From Sphingobacterium mizutaii (GTDB lineage Bacteria; Bacteroidota; Bacteroidia; Sphingobacteriales; Sphingobacteriaceae): DNA of 64,000 nt. Positions 17,680-26,182 of this stretch are shown here, one piece after another (positions within the stretch are counted from its first letter, which is position 1; every line of letters begins with the position of its first letter). The stretch spans positions 1,054,001 through 1,118,000 of the forward strand of contig NZ_LT906468.1 of NCBI RefSeq assembly GCF_900187125.1. The letters run 5' to 3'. The notes below the pieces were generated by a model. That model saw only the letters and a list, made by a program, of their open reading frames with translations. It made no database searches and was not told the DNA's origin. Both the position numbers and the translations under genes were made by a program.

Positions 17680-19131
17680 TTAATACCCTGGGTTTTGTTG
17701 TGCTTCAAGACCTGGGTTTGCATTGATTTCTACTTGTGGGATAGGTAGTATGGTTTTAAAGAAAGTCCTGTTGATGGATTTTTCTCTATGTGACATCGTC
17801 ACACCCACATGTTCATCGTTAAAGGTAATGGTTTTATTCGTGCGGATCATGTCCCAATAACGCTGACCTTCACCGTAAAGCTCCTTGCTCTTCTCATCCA
17901 AGATCATGGCTTCAGTAACGGTTGCAGCAGTTGCTGGAGCCAACTCTGGAGCACGCTTGCGAATTTCATTAAGATAAGTAGCGGCTTTAGCTTTATCTGC
18001 TGATGGTTTTTTCAAGGCTGCTTCTGCTGCATTCAGATAGACTTCAGATAGACGAGCCACTTTAATATTGACTGCAGTATAAGTATCCTTGCCATCTCCG
18101 TCTTTTTCAACTGAGCCAACATATTTATAGCAAGCTGCCTGACGATCTAGTTCATCTTTCGTGAAAATTCCCCAACGAACATCTTCTTCATCTTGTCCTA
18201 ATCGTGACAAGAAATAGTCTGAGGCGGTGAAGTTACCCAAGGCATTATTGTCCTTGTTCCTTAAATAATAGAAACCTAAGGAAGCAGAGCCTAAATCACC
18301 TTGGTCCTTTGCTAAAGTGATCTCAAAAATAGACTCTTTACCAAATTGATTTGCCCAGGAAGGTACCCACTCTGCATTCGAGTACAAAGAATACACTTTG
18401 GAATCAATAACCTCTTCGGCTGCCGCCAAAGCTTTGTCGAAGTCACCCATGGTCATGTAAACCCTAGAAAGTATCACTCTATTGGCGTAGTAATTAATGT
18501 AGCCGTTTGCTTTCGTTTTAGGAAGCAAATCTGCCGCAGCAGTAAGGTCCTTTACGATCTGTCCGTAAACTTCAGAAACCTTATTACGTAGGGGTTGTGC
18601 AGAAGTACTTAAGGCTTCAGTAACAATAGGCACACCTAATGCATTCGGGTCCTGCGTATAGGTTTTTCCGTAAAGTTTGACCAACTCAAAGTGCAATAAA
18701 GCCCGGATGGTCAAAGCTTGACCTTCAAAATTATTAAAATCCAGTTCAGTTCCAGCTGCTTGTAGGTCATCAATACTTTTGATGATATTGTTTGCTTGCA
18801 TGATGGCATTGTATCCATCTGCCCAGAAGTCTGAATAGTTATTGTTATTTATGGAATGGTTGAAAACATATAAAGCATCCAATCCGCGACCTTGAGAAAC
18901 GATGGTCAAATCGCCACCCTTTGCATCTCCATAGAGCATTAAGTTTCTACCAAATAAGCTTGATTTTACAATTTGTCTTGTCAAACCATTGATCATCACC
19001 TTTGCATCCGCAACGGTTTGGATCGTTACGCTGGAATCGGTGGAGTTGGTTGGTTTTACGTCCAAGAAATCCTTACAAGAAAATAATGATAAACTTGCAA
19101 GGGCTATGATATATAATGAATTCTTTTTCAT
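17680..19131 (-). CDS. SusD/RagB-family outer-membrane lipoprotein
   Basis: This 483-residue lipoprotein has a lipobox at Cys19 (SLSLFSC), then DFLDVKPTNSTDSS, the TPR-like FEGQALTIRALLHFELVKLYG block, and ILDEKSKELYGEGQRYWDMIR near the C-terminus, all typical of RagB/SusD. It lies 18 bases after its susC partner on the minus strand. Two murein-peptide enzymes upstream in the same direction suggest a peptidoglycan fragment as ligand. Confidence 0.92.
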   Translation of the reverse strand: MKKNSLYIIALASLSLFSCKDFLDVKPTNSTDSSVTIQTVADAKVMINGLTRQIVKSSLFGRNLMLYGDAKGGDLTIVSQGRGLDALYVFNHSINNNNYSDFWADGYNAIMQANNIIKSIDDLQAAGTELDFNNFEGQALTIRALLHFELVKLYGKTYTQDPNALGVPIVTEALSTSAQPLRNKVSEVYGQIVKDLTAAADLLPKTKANGYINYYANRVILSRVYMTMGDFDKALAAAEEVIDSKVYSLYSNAEWVPSWANQFGKESIFEITLAKDQGDLGSASLGFYYLRNKDNNALGNFTASDYFLSRLGQDEEDVRWGIFTKDELDRQAACYKYVGSVEKDGDGKDTYTAVNIKVARLSEVYLNAAEAALKKPSADKAKAATYLNEIRKRAPELAPATAATVTEAMILDEKSKELYGEGQRYWDMIRTNKTITFNDEHVGVTMSHREKSINRTFFKTILPIPQVEINANPGLEAQQNPGY

Positions 19132-19149
19132 GATGATAATAATTGAAGG

Positions 19150-22100
19150 TTATAGACTAACTTCTAATCCAAAGGTATAGGTCTTTCCAAAAGGAGTTTC
19201 CCAACCTCTTGTTCCGTATTGGTTAACCTCTGGGTCGGCCCATTTAAATTTAGAAGCGGTTAATAAATTAGTACCATTGAAGAAGATTCTAGCATTACTA
19301 AATCCAATTTTGCTTACTACCGTATTAGGTAATCTATAAGAAACATTCACGTTTTTCAAGCGTAGGAATGAGGCATCGTATAGGTGACGTGTTGAACGTG
19401 TGATACCATCTTCTGGGTCATTTCCACTGACAAAAGGATAAAGTGAATTCGGGTTGTCTGGTGTCCATACATTCTGGATGGCGTAATAAGAACGAATTCT
19501 TTCCCAATAATAACCATCTTCAGCCACATCTCTAGAACCTGCATCAAATAACTTTCCGCCGATTTTATATGTGAAGTTTAAGCCCAGTGAGAAGCCTTTG
19601 TATTCAATGTCGGTATTGAAACCACCATACGCTTTAGGGATTGGCGATCCAACGATGACTTGTTTCGCATCACTTACTTTATTGGTAGCACCACGGCCAT
19701 TATGCAGGAATTCCCCTTCTGTTCCATCATTAGTATACCACATTGGTTTACCATTGCTCGCATCTACACCAGCCCATTCAGCCATGTAATAAGAGTAAAC
19801 ATCTTCTCCTTCTTTGTAGATAAACTGTACTCGTGCATCTCCACCTGTAGGATCCCACCATGTGATATCTTTGCCGCCATAAAGTTTAGATACTTTAGAT
19901 TTTAAGAATGAAGTGTTGACATTTGCTGACCAACGGAAATCATCTTTTTTTATTAGGTCTCCACCTAAGGAGATTTCGATACCTTTATTGTTGATCTCTC
20001 CAACGTTCAATAGGGTAGAGTTGAAGCCAGTAACCAAGGAGATGTTCACATCTTGCAATAAATCCTTAGAATCTCTGTTGAAGTATTCAACAGTACCATA
20101 CAATCTATTGTTAAATAAACCAAATTCGGCTCCTACGTTGAAGGTATGACTCTTTTCCCATTTCAAATCCTTGTCTGCGATTGTCGTTAAGATTCCTCCG
20201 GGTTGATCCATATAGTTGTAACCATAAGATGCCAAGGATCTCCAACCGAAATTCGAGGTAGGAAGGGTTCCGTTGGTTCCATATGAAGCTTTTAGCTTTA
20301 GGAGATTGATTTGCTCAATTTCTGAGATAAAGCTTTCGTTTTTAAGGTTCCAAGCAGCTGATAAGGACCAGAAATTACCCCAACGCGTATCAGGGCCTAA
20401 TCTGGAGTTCCCATCTCTTCTCAAAGATCCGGAAAGGAAATATGTGTTTTTATAATTGTACTCCGCTCTAGAGAATATCGACATCATATTATTTCCCCAC
20501 ATGTAAGCATCTGCGTCCTTGATACCAGCTGTAGCGACCGTATGGAGAGAACTTGAAGGAAGATTAGAACCACTGGCGAATTGATAGTTCGTTTCATTCT
20601 TTTCAGCCTCAAAACCTACCAATAAATCTAAGGTATGTTCAGTTGCAAAGGTTTTGTTATAATTCAAGGTTGAAGAAGAAATCAACTTCTTGTAATTGGT
20701 GCTGTACTCAAATACTGTTCCGTTAGCTGTAGCACCATAAGTTGTATGGTAATGCAATGGGCTATAATATAAATGATCCTTAACCTCGGCATTGTCATAG
20801 GAGAATATGGTTTTACCGGTCAATTCTGGAAGGAATTTTACGGTCAAGGAGGGAGCAGCCACAATACGTAGGGTCTTTGAGGTGTTTTCCCATTGTTTAT
20901 CATAGTATAATGGGTTGTAACCTAAAGAATTATAGCGTGTTGTGTATTCTTTGCCCGTTTTGTAATCTGTAGGCCAATAGAAAGGAAACAAGAGATTGTT
21001 TGCAAGGTACATGTAGTTGGTACCTGTGTTACGCGTATCATTGTATCCTTCTTTGTTGTTATGGTTCAAATTGAAATTGGTAGCAAATTCAACTTTTTCG
21101 GATAGTTTTTGCGAGAAGTTCAATCTACCTCCGATTCTTTCAAACTCATTGGTATAAGCTCTACCTTTGTCGGTGGTGTAAGATAAGGATGAATAATATT
21201 TGGTTTTATCCGATGCTCCGCTTACCGCAAGGTCATTGGTTTGATATTTTCCTGTACGGAAAAGGGCTTCATTCCAGTCAAAATATTGACCATCTCTGTT
21301 TTCTACCCCGTCGGTTTTACCCTTGATGATAATTTTATCATACAAACCGGTTCCTTCGCTAGAGAATTCATAGCCATGGATGCCGAATCTCGTATTCATA
21401 CGGTTTAAGGCATATTGATTTGCTTGTTCTTGGGTGTATCCGTTAGAGGTTCTGTAATCGTGGAAAATTTGGTAGAAGTATTGAATTTGTTCTTGAGGGT
21501 TTCCAGGTTTGTAGTTGTCAGTAGCCCAAGTTGGTGTAACAGCATAAGATGTGCGGAAATCAATTTTTGGTTTCCCTGCTTTTCCTGATTTGGTTGTAAT
21601 GATCACCACACCATTTGCCGCACGAGAACCGTACAATGAAGATGCAGCTGCATCTTTCAAAATGGAAATGGATTCAATGTCATTGGGGTTAATGGTCGAC
21701 ATAATGTTGTTGCTACTTCCTGAAAGTGCGCCACTCATCTGTCCAACATTTCCTGAAACTACGGGTACTCCATCCACTACATATAATGGTTCGTTGGATG
21801 CATTCATGGAACCGATACCCCTAACCCGGATACTGGAAGTTGATCCAGCCTGGCCTGAAGTTGTGTTGATTTGAACACCCGGTACACGACCAGTTAATGC
21901 CTGTTCAAAAGAGGTTACAGGAATGTCCTTTGCCTCTTTTTCATAATTTACAGTTGCTGCTGAACCTGTAAAGGAGCTTTTCTTGGCAGTACCATAAGCG
22001 ACAACCATGACTTCGTCAATGGCTTGGTCATCCTGATTTAAGGTAATGTTGATGGCTTTTCTGCCATTCAGCGGGATTTCTTGGCTTGTGTATCCAATAT

Positions 22101-22323
22101 AAGATACGACCAAGGTGGCATTGTGATCTGCATTTAAAGAAAACAAGCCATTCTCGTTGGTACTGGTACTGATAGTGGTTCCCTTCACAGACACAGTTAC
22201 TCCTATGAGAGGAGTGCCATCTGATCCAGAAACTTTCCCAGCCACAGCGATTTGTTGCGCATTAACGACCTGCATAGACGTGCAAGCCACTACGCACAAA
22301 GTTGTGAGCAAGTGATGTTTCAT
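19150..22323 (-). CDS. SusC/RagA-family TonB-dependent transporter
   Basis: This 1057-residue protein has a signal peptide ending near VNAQQ, a carboxypeptidase-regulatory-like domain (about 25-105), a TonB-box-like DEVMVVAYGTAKKSSF, a plug with LTGRVPGVQINTTSGQAGS, and a long barrel. It is the outer-membrane channel for the SusD protein encoded downstream. The gene starts 73 bases after the epimerase gene; that gap holds three 18-bp-phased repeats (listed separately). RagA-type SusC proteins are known to import peptides as well as glycans, which fits the surrounding stem-peptide enzymes. Confidence 0.93.
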   Translation of the reverse strand: MKHHLLTTLCVVACTSMQVVNAQQIAVAGKVSGSDGTPLIGVTVSVKGTTISTSTNENGLFSLNADHNATLVVSYIGYTSQEIPLNGRKAINITLNQDDQAIDEVMVVAYGTAKKSSFTGSAATVNYEKEAKDIPVTSFEQALTGRVPGVQINTTSGQAGSTSSIRVRGIGSMNASNEPLYVVDGVPVVSGNVGQMSGALSGSSNNIMSTINPNDIESISILKDAAASSLYGSRAANGVVIITTKSGKAGKPKIDFRTSYAVTPTWATDNYKPGNPQEQIQYFYQIFHDYRTSNGYTQEQANQYALNRMNTRFGIHGYEFSSEGTGLYDKIIIKGKTDGVENRDGQYFDWNEALFRTGKYQTNDLAVSGASDKTKYYSSLSYTTDKGRAYTNEFERIGGRLNFSQKLSEKVEFATNFNLNHNNKEGYNDTRNTGTNYMYLANNLLFPFYWPTDYKTGKEYTTRYNSLGYNPLYYDKQWENTSKTLRIVAAPSLTVKFLPELTGKTIFSYDNAEVKDHLYYSPLHYHTTYGATANGTVFEYSTNYKKLISSSTLNYNKTFATEHTLDLLVGFEAEKNETNYQFASGSNLPSSSLHTVATAGIKDADAYMWGNNMMSIFSRAEYNYKNTYFLSGSLRRDGNSRLGPDTRWGNFWSLSAAWNLKNESFISEIEQINLLKLKASYGTNGTLPTSNFGWRSLASYGYNYMDQPGGILTTIADKDLKWEKSHTFNVGAEFGLFNNRLYGTVEYFNRDSKDLLQDVNISLVTGFNSTLLNVGEINNKGIEISLGGDLIKKDDFRWSANVNTSFLKSKVSKLYGGKDITWWDPTGGDARVQFIYKEGEDVYSYYMAEWAGVDASNGKPMWYTNDGTEGEFLHNGRGATNKVSDAKQVIVGSPIPKAYGGFNTDIEYKGFSLGLNFTYKIGGKLFDAGSRDVAEDGYYWERIRSYYAIQNVWTPDNPNSLYPFVSGNDPEDGITRSTRHLYDASFLRLKNVNVSYRLPNTVVSKIGFSNARIFFNGTNLLTASKFKWADPEVNQYGTRGWETPFGKTYTFGLEVSL

Positions 22324-22329
22324 AATTTT

Positions 22330-22371
22330 GGTAATTTGTTATTCTTAGGTAATCTGTTTTTTCTAGGTAAT
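22330..22371 (-). repeat. Three direct repeats at 18-bp spacing before susC
   Basis: On the plus strand GGTAAT begins at 22330, 22348 and 22366, each followed by a T-rich segment containing TGTT. On the coding strand this gives three ATTACC boxes just upstream of the susC start at 22323. They could be operator half-sites, a leader element, or a small tandem duplication. Confidence 0.5.
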
Positions 22372-22396
22372 GTGTTTTTTGGTTTTTTAGCGTAAT

Positions 22397-23449
22397 TTAT
22401 ATCTTTAAAATTCCAATTCCAGGACGATCAGGTAAGTGGCATAAACCATCCTTCACGGTCATCCCGTCGTAAATATCATTTCCAATCAATAGAGCTCCAT
22501 CTAAATCTGCCCAATCCACTAAGGGAGCTAATTGTGCTGCTGCAGTGATGGCACAAGAGGTTTCAGTCATACAACCAAGCATAACTTTCATCTCCAAAGA
22601 GCGAGCTAATTCGGCCATTCTCTTGGCTTCACGCATCCCTGTACACTTCATTAATTTGATGTTGATGCCCGTGTAAACATCTTTTAGAGCTGGCACGTCG
22701 GCAAGGCGCTGACAGCCTTCATCCGCAATCGTAGGGATGGGAGAGCGTTCAGTAAGCCAAGCATTTTCATCGATCATTTCCTTTGGCATCGGTTGTTCTA
22801 GAAAGACAACATTTCTTTCCTTTAACCAATGGGACATTTCCAAGGCTTCTTCCTTGTTTTTCCAACCTTGATTGACATCTGCACAAAGGGGAACATCCGT
22901 TACTGAACGGATCGTATCAATGATCATCTTGTCGGTGTCAAGACCAAGTTTTACTTTCAAAATCTTGAATTGCTGAGCCTCAGCCACTTTTTTGCGGATC
23001 ATTTCTTCCGTGTCAATTCCAATGGTATAGGAAGTTGGAGGAATAAGATCAGGGTTTAATCCCCAGATTTTATAAAATGGTTGGCCCATTATTTTGCCTA
23101 ATACATCGTGTAATGCGATATCGACAGCAGCTTTAGCTGCCGTATTCTTTGCATCGACCTGATCGATGTAATGTAGGATTTCTTCGGTCTGGAAAGGGGA
23201 GTTGAACCTTGAAAGATCGATCTTGTTCAAAAAATTCATGACCGACTCTTGGGATTCCCCAAGATAAGGAGGCATGCTAGCCTCGCCATAACCTATTATA
23301 CCATCATATTCGAGTTCAGTCAGTACGACTGGAGTTGTCGATCGACTAAAAGACGCTACGGTAAATACATGGCGTAGTTCTAGCGTATAAGGCTTGAAAC
23401 GAAGGGTGAATTTTCCCATTTTTTTGCTTTGCCACTCGTTACTGTTCAT
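22397..23449 (-). CDS. L-Ala-D/L-Glu (dipeptide) epimerase, enolase superfamily
   Basis: This 350-residue cytoplasmic enzyme should convert L-Ala-D-Glu from murein to L-Ala-L-Glu, which ordinary peptidases can degrade. Enolase-superfamily residues are visible: Lys165 and Lys167 (KVK), metal ligands Asp191 (ADVNQGW), Glu218 (FLEQP) and Asp243 (ADEG), and Lys265 (NIKLMK). The DLD at 315-317 is the DxD motif of dipeptide epimerases. The start ATG at 23449 lies 2 bases after the stop of the NlpC/P60 gene, matching the ykfB/ykfC neighbourhood of Bacillus. An internal ATG at codon 11 is an alternative start. Related dipeptides could also be substrates. Confidence 0.9.
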   Translation of the reverse strand: MNSNEWQSKKMGKFTLRFKPYTLELRHVFTVASFSRSTTPVVLTELEYDGIIGYGEASMPPYLGESQESVMNFLNKIDLSRFNSPFQTEEILHYIDQVDAKNTAAKAAVDIALHDVLGKIMGQPFYKIWGLNPDLIPPTSYTIGIDTEEMIRKKVAEAQQFKILKVKLGLDTDKMIIDTIRSVTDVPLCADVNQGWKNKEEALEMSHWLKERNVVFLEQPMPKEMIDENAWLTERSPIPTIADEGCQRLADVPALKDVYTGINIKLMKCTGMREAKRMAELARSLEMKVMLGCMTETSCAITAAAQLAPLVDWADLDGALLIGNDIYDGMTVKDGLCHLPDRPGIGILKI

Positions 23450-23451
23450 GG

Positions 23452-24669
23452 TTATTTTTGGTTATAGTAAGGGTTTTCTTGGATCTTTTGTACTTGTTGG
23501 TCTTTTACGCCAATATATCTTTTAGCGGCTACCACGGTCCTTGTTTGAAAGTCATCGTAGTTTGCGGCATCTTTCAACATAGAATTGATGCGTACAGTTC
23601 CGGCAGAATGGATAAATTCGCCATTTCCGATATAGAGTGCAACGTGGGTAACACGGGCATTCGGATTACTGTTTTTGCCTGAAGCAAAAAACAATAAATC
23701 AGCCGGTTTTAAGTTTTTAAGTGCTTTTTTAGCATCGAAATGACCGTCTTTATCGAGGATGTCAATATTCTGTCCCGCCAATACCTGTTGGGATGCATCT
23801 CTAGGAATGATGTAACCATTCATGTAGTAGGCAGTTTTGGTAAAACCACTACAATCTACCCCTTTTACCGAGGTTCCGCCCCATAGATAAGGCAGTCCCA
23901 TCATGGTCTTTGCGCTGCTGATAACGTTGTCGGCTGTCAATTCTCTTGAGTTGAGCCATTTATCAAAAGTTAATGCTTCATCCTTAGGGATGAAAGCAAT
24001 TCTGTGGTCTGGATAGGTTACTTTATAATAATTTCCTTCCTCAGCTAAAAGGCCAAGGATATTTCCATAGACTAAATCAGAAACCCGCACACTTTTGGGG
24101 TCTGCTTTAGAAAGAGATTTTCCAAATTCAGCAGTATAGATTAATTTCGGTAGCTTTCTCCATTTTTCTAAATCAGCCTGGTCCATAGCTGCAATTGATG
24201 AAGCAGGAACATAAGAGATATATCCTTCAGGGGTCCTTGCTCTATATTCGCCATCCACTTTTTGTAAGAGGTCGACTTCTGTTCCAAGAATAGCTTGTGT
24301 CGCCATTTCCGATGCATTCCCTGGTTTTGTCCTGAAGTTTGCCACAGATAAATTAACCACTCCATGTACTTTTTTGCCTACTGAAGAATCTGGAAGAGCA
24401 TTGATTCGGATTGTTGCGGGGATATTAGCTGATTGTACCTTGATGTAGTTGCTGGCTTCAGCAACACTCGATTCAATTACGTACTGATTATTGATGGCAT
24501 TTGCCTCTGTAAGGGCAACGATTTTGGTTCGTTTATCAGGTGCAAATTGTTGTTTAGCGTCTTGGACGATCTGGTCAACTTTTTTATAGATTGTAGAGTC
24601 TGTTTGGGCGTAAGAAGTTGTGTTCAAACAGAAAAATGTGCAGAATAGCGCAGTGATACGTATCATCAT
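23452..24669 (-). CDS. Exported NlpC/P60 gamma-D-glutamyl-L-diamino acid endopeptidase (YkfC-like)
   Basis: This 405-residue protein has a signal peptide ending near SYAQ (residue 22), two SH3b-like segments (about 100-160 and 185-235), and a C-terminal C40 domain with Cys273 (GVDCSGF), His342 (VTHVALYIG) and His354 (FIHSAG). This order matches YkfC-type enzymes that cut the gamma-D-Glu-diamino acid bond of free stem peptides, releasing L-Ala-D-Glu. The next gene encodes the epimerase for that product. It acts in the periplasm or outside the cell, so an inner-membrane dipeptide importer must exist elsewhere. Confidence 0.9.
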   Translation of the reverse strand: MMIRITALFCTFFCLNTTSYAQTDSTIYKKVDQIVQDAKQQFAPDKRTKIVALTEANAINNQYVIESSVAEASNYIKVQSANIPATIRINALPDSSVGKKVHGVVNLSVANFRTKPGNASEMATQAILGTEVDLLQKVDGEYRARTPEGYISYVPASSIAAMDQADLEKWRKLPKLIYTAEFGKSLSKADPKSVRVSDLVYGNILGLLAEEGNYYKVTYPDHRIAFIPKDEALTFDKWLNSRELTADNVISSAKTMMGLPYLWGGTSVKGVDCSGFTKTAYYMNGYIIPRDASQQVLAGQNIDILDKDGHFDAKKALKNLKPADLLFFASGKNSNPNARVTHVALYIGNGEFIHSAGTVRINSMLKDAANYDDFQTRTVVAAKRYIGVKDQQVQKIQENPYYNQK

Positions 24670-24840
24670 TCTAGTCTTTAATAATTGTTATCTTGGTAAA
24701 ACCGCATAAATATGCGAAAAATAGACTGTAATTAAGCGTATTTTTACGTTTTTTCCAAATAATTAACTGTAGATAACGCATAATTTACAATCGTTTAATC
24801 CTTGTTCTTTGTAAATTGTATTCCTAATATTGTAATTACT

Positions 24841-25875
24841 ATGCATTCAAGAAGAAAATTTATAAAACAAGGTATCATTGGGGCTGCCAGTATCGGTACG
24901 GTAGCTTCTGCTATTTCCTGTCAAGCGACAGAAAAAGCTGCCAAATCGGTTCGTAAACCGATCGTTATTTCCACCTGGGATTTTGGAGTTGCTGCTAATC
25001 AAGCGGCTTGGGAGATCCTGAAGAAAAAGGGTCGGGCATTAGATGCGGTCGAAGCCGGCGTAAAAATCCCCGAAGCCGATTTAAAGAATGTAACAGTGGG
25101 AAAGGGCGGTTATCCAGACCGTGACGGACATGTTACCTTGGATGCATGTATCATGGATGAGCTGGGCAATTGTGGTTCGGTAGCTGCAATGGAGGATATC
25201 GCTCACCCTATTTCCGTAGCGAGATTGGTGATGGAAAAAACGCCGCATGTGATGTTGGTTGGAGATGGTGCCAGACAATTTGCGTTAGAAAATGGTTTCC
25301 AAGCGGAAAATTTATTGACACCTAGTTCGGAGGAGGCCTGGAAGGAATGGTTAAAGGAAAAGAACTATAAACCGGTCATGAATATAGAGAACAAATCCTT
25401 TGCGACAGAAAGATTGCCGGGAAACAAATACAACCATGATACCATAGGAATGTTGGCCCTAGATGCAGATGGAAACCTTTCTGGTGCCTGCACTACTAGC
25501 GGTATGGCCTTTAAGATGCATGGTAGGGTTGGTGATAGCCCAATTATTGGTGCAGGTTTATATGTTGACAATGAAGTTGGGGGTGCAACTTCGACCGGTG
25601 TGGGGGAGGAAGTCATCCGAAATGTGGGGAGTTTCTTGGTCGTGGAATTGATGCGCCAAGGTTATTCGCCCGAGGACGCCTGTAAGGAAGCCGTGATGCG
25701 GATCGTGAAGAAAAAACCGGAAATCGCTAAAGATATCCAAGTAGGCTTTTTAGCCTTAAATAAAAATGGTGAATATGGATCCTATGCCTTACAAGATGGA
25801 TTTACTTTCGCTATCTGTGATGATAAGCAACAAGATTTGATCGAAAAAGGTAAGTTTCATTACAAACCGAAATAA
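24841..25875 (+). CDS. N4-(beta-N-acetylglucosaminyl)-L-asparaginase (glycosylasparaginase), Tat-exported
   Basis: This 344-residue Ntn-hydrolase should cleave the bond between GlcNAc and asparagine. The self-processing site is visible as NHD followed by Thr201 in HDTIGMLALD, the new N-terminal nucleophile after autocleavage. A GDGAR block and the GVGEEVIR region are typical. The N-terminus SRRKFIK with twin arginines 4 and 5 is a good Tat signal, and Cys27 in SAISC may be lipidated. I chose ATG 24841 over 24802 because it places the Tat motif at the start. It is divergent from the NlpC gene and could release amino sugar from host or environmental glycopeptides. Confidence 0.88.
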   Translation: MHSRRKFIKQGIIGAASIGTVASAISCQATEKAAKSVRKPIVISTWDFGVAANQAAWEILKKKGRALDAVEAGVKIPEADLKNVTVGKGGYPDRDGHVTLDACIMDELGNCGSVAAMEDIAHPISVARLVMEKTPHVMLVGDGARQFALENGFQAENLLTPSSEEAWKEWLKEKNYKPVMNIENKSFATERLPGNKYNHDTIGMLALDADGNLSGACTTSGMAFKMHGRVGDSPIIGAGLYVDNEVGGATSTGVGEEVIRNVGSFLVVELMRQGYSPEDACKEAVMRIVKKKPEIAKDIQVGFLALNKNGEYGSYALQDGFTFAICDDKQQDLIEKGKFHYKPK

Positions 25876-25896
25876 TATTCCTACAATAGGGAAAGG

Positions 25897-25930
25897 AAGG
25901 CAGAAACAGGGGGTTGTTTCTGCCTTTTTT
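25897..25930 (+). terminator. Intrinsic terminator after the glycosylasparaginase gene
   Basis: AAGGCAGAAACA (25897-25908) pairs with TGTTTCTGCCTT (25915-25926), followed by a T-run. Confidence 0.9.
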
Positions 25931-25949
25931 ATTTAATCCTTTTAGGATC

Positions 25950-25986
25950 AGGCTTGCCAATTCCAAATGGCAAGCCTTTGGTTTTT
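25950..25986 (+). terminator. Second, tandem hairpin terminator
   Basis: AGGCTTGCCA (25950-25959) and TGGCAAGCCT (25968-25977) form a 10-bp stem followed by TTGGTTTTT. It shields the nuclease locus from upstream transcription. From 25987 to 26036 nothing further is seen. Confidence 0.75.
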
Positions 25987-26036
25987 ATCGTTTTGCTTAA
26001 CACGGAGTTAAACCATTTCCTGATATATAACATATT

Positions 26037-26082
26037 CTTAATATCTTTTTAATTAAATTATATTAATTCAAAAGTAAATTTG
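26037..26082 (+). promoter_or_regulatory. Duplicated promoter, copy 1, of the surface nuclease locus
   Basis: The -7 element TAAATTTG lies at 26075-26082. The whole 46-base block aligns without gaps to 35671-35716 at about 38 of 46 positions, including a conserved TTAATTAA palindrome in the -33 region. The predicted leader before the ATG at 26183 is about 95 bases. Confidence 0.7.
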
Positions 26083-26182
26083 TTGTGCAAATAAAAAGGA
26101 CTTCTTTTAATAAAGTCTGCTTTACTAGCCAATTTAATTATATAAGGAAACATTTGTTTTCCATTAAAGAAATATTTTAAGA

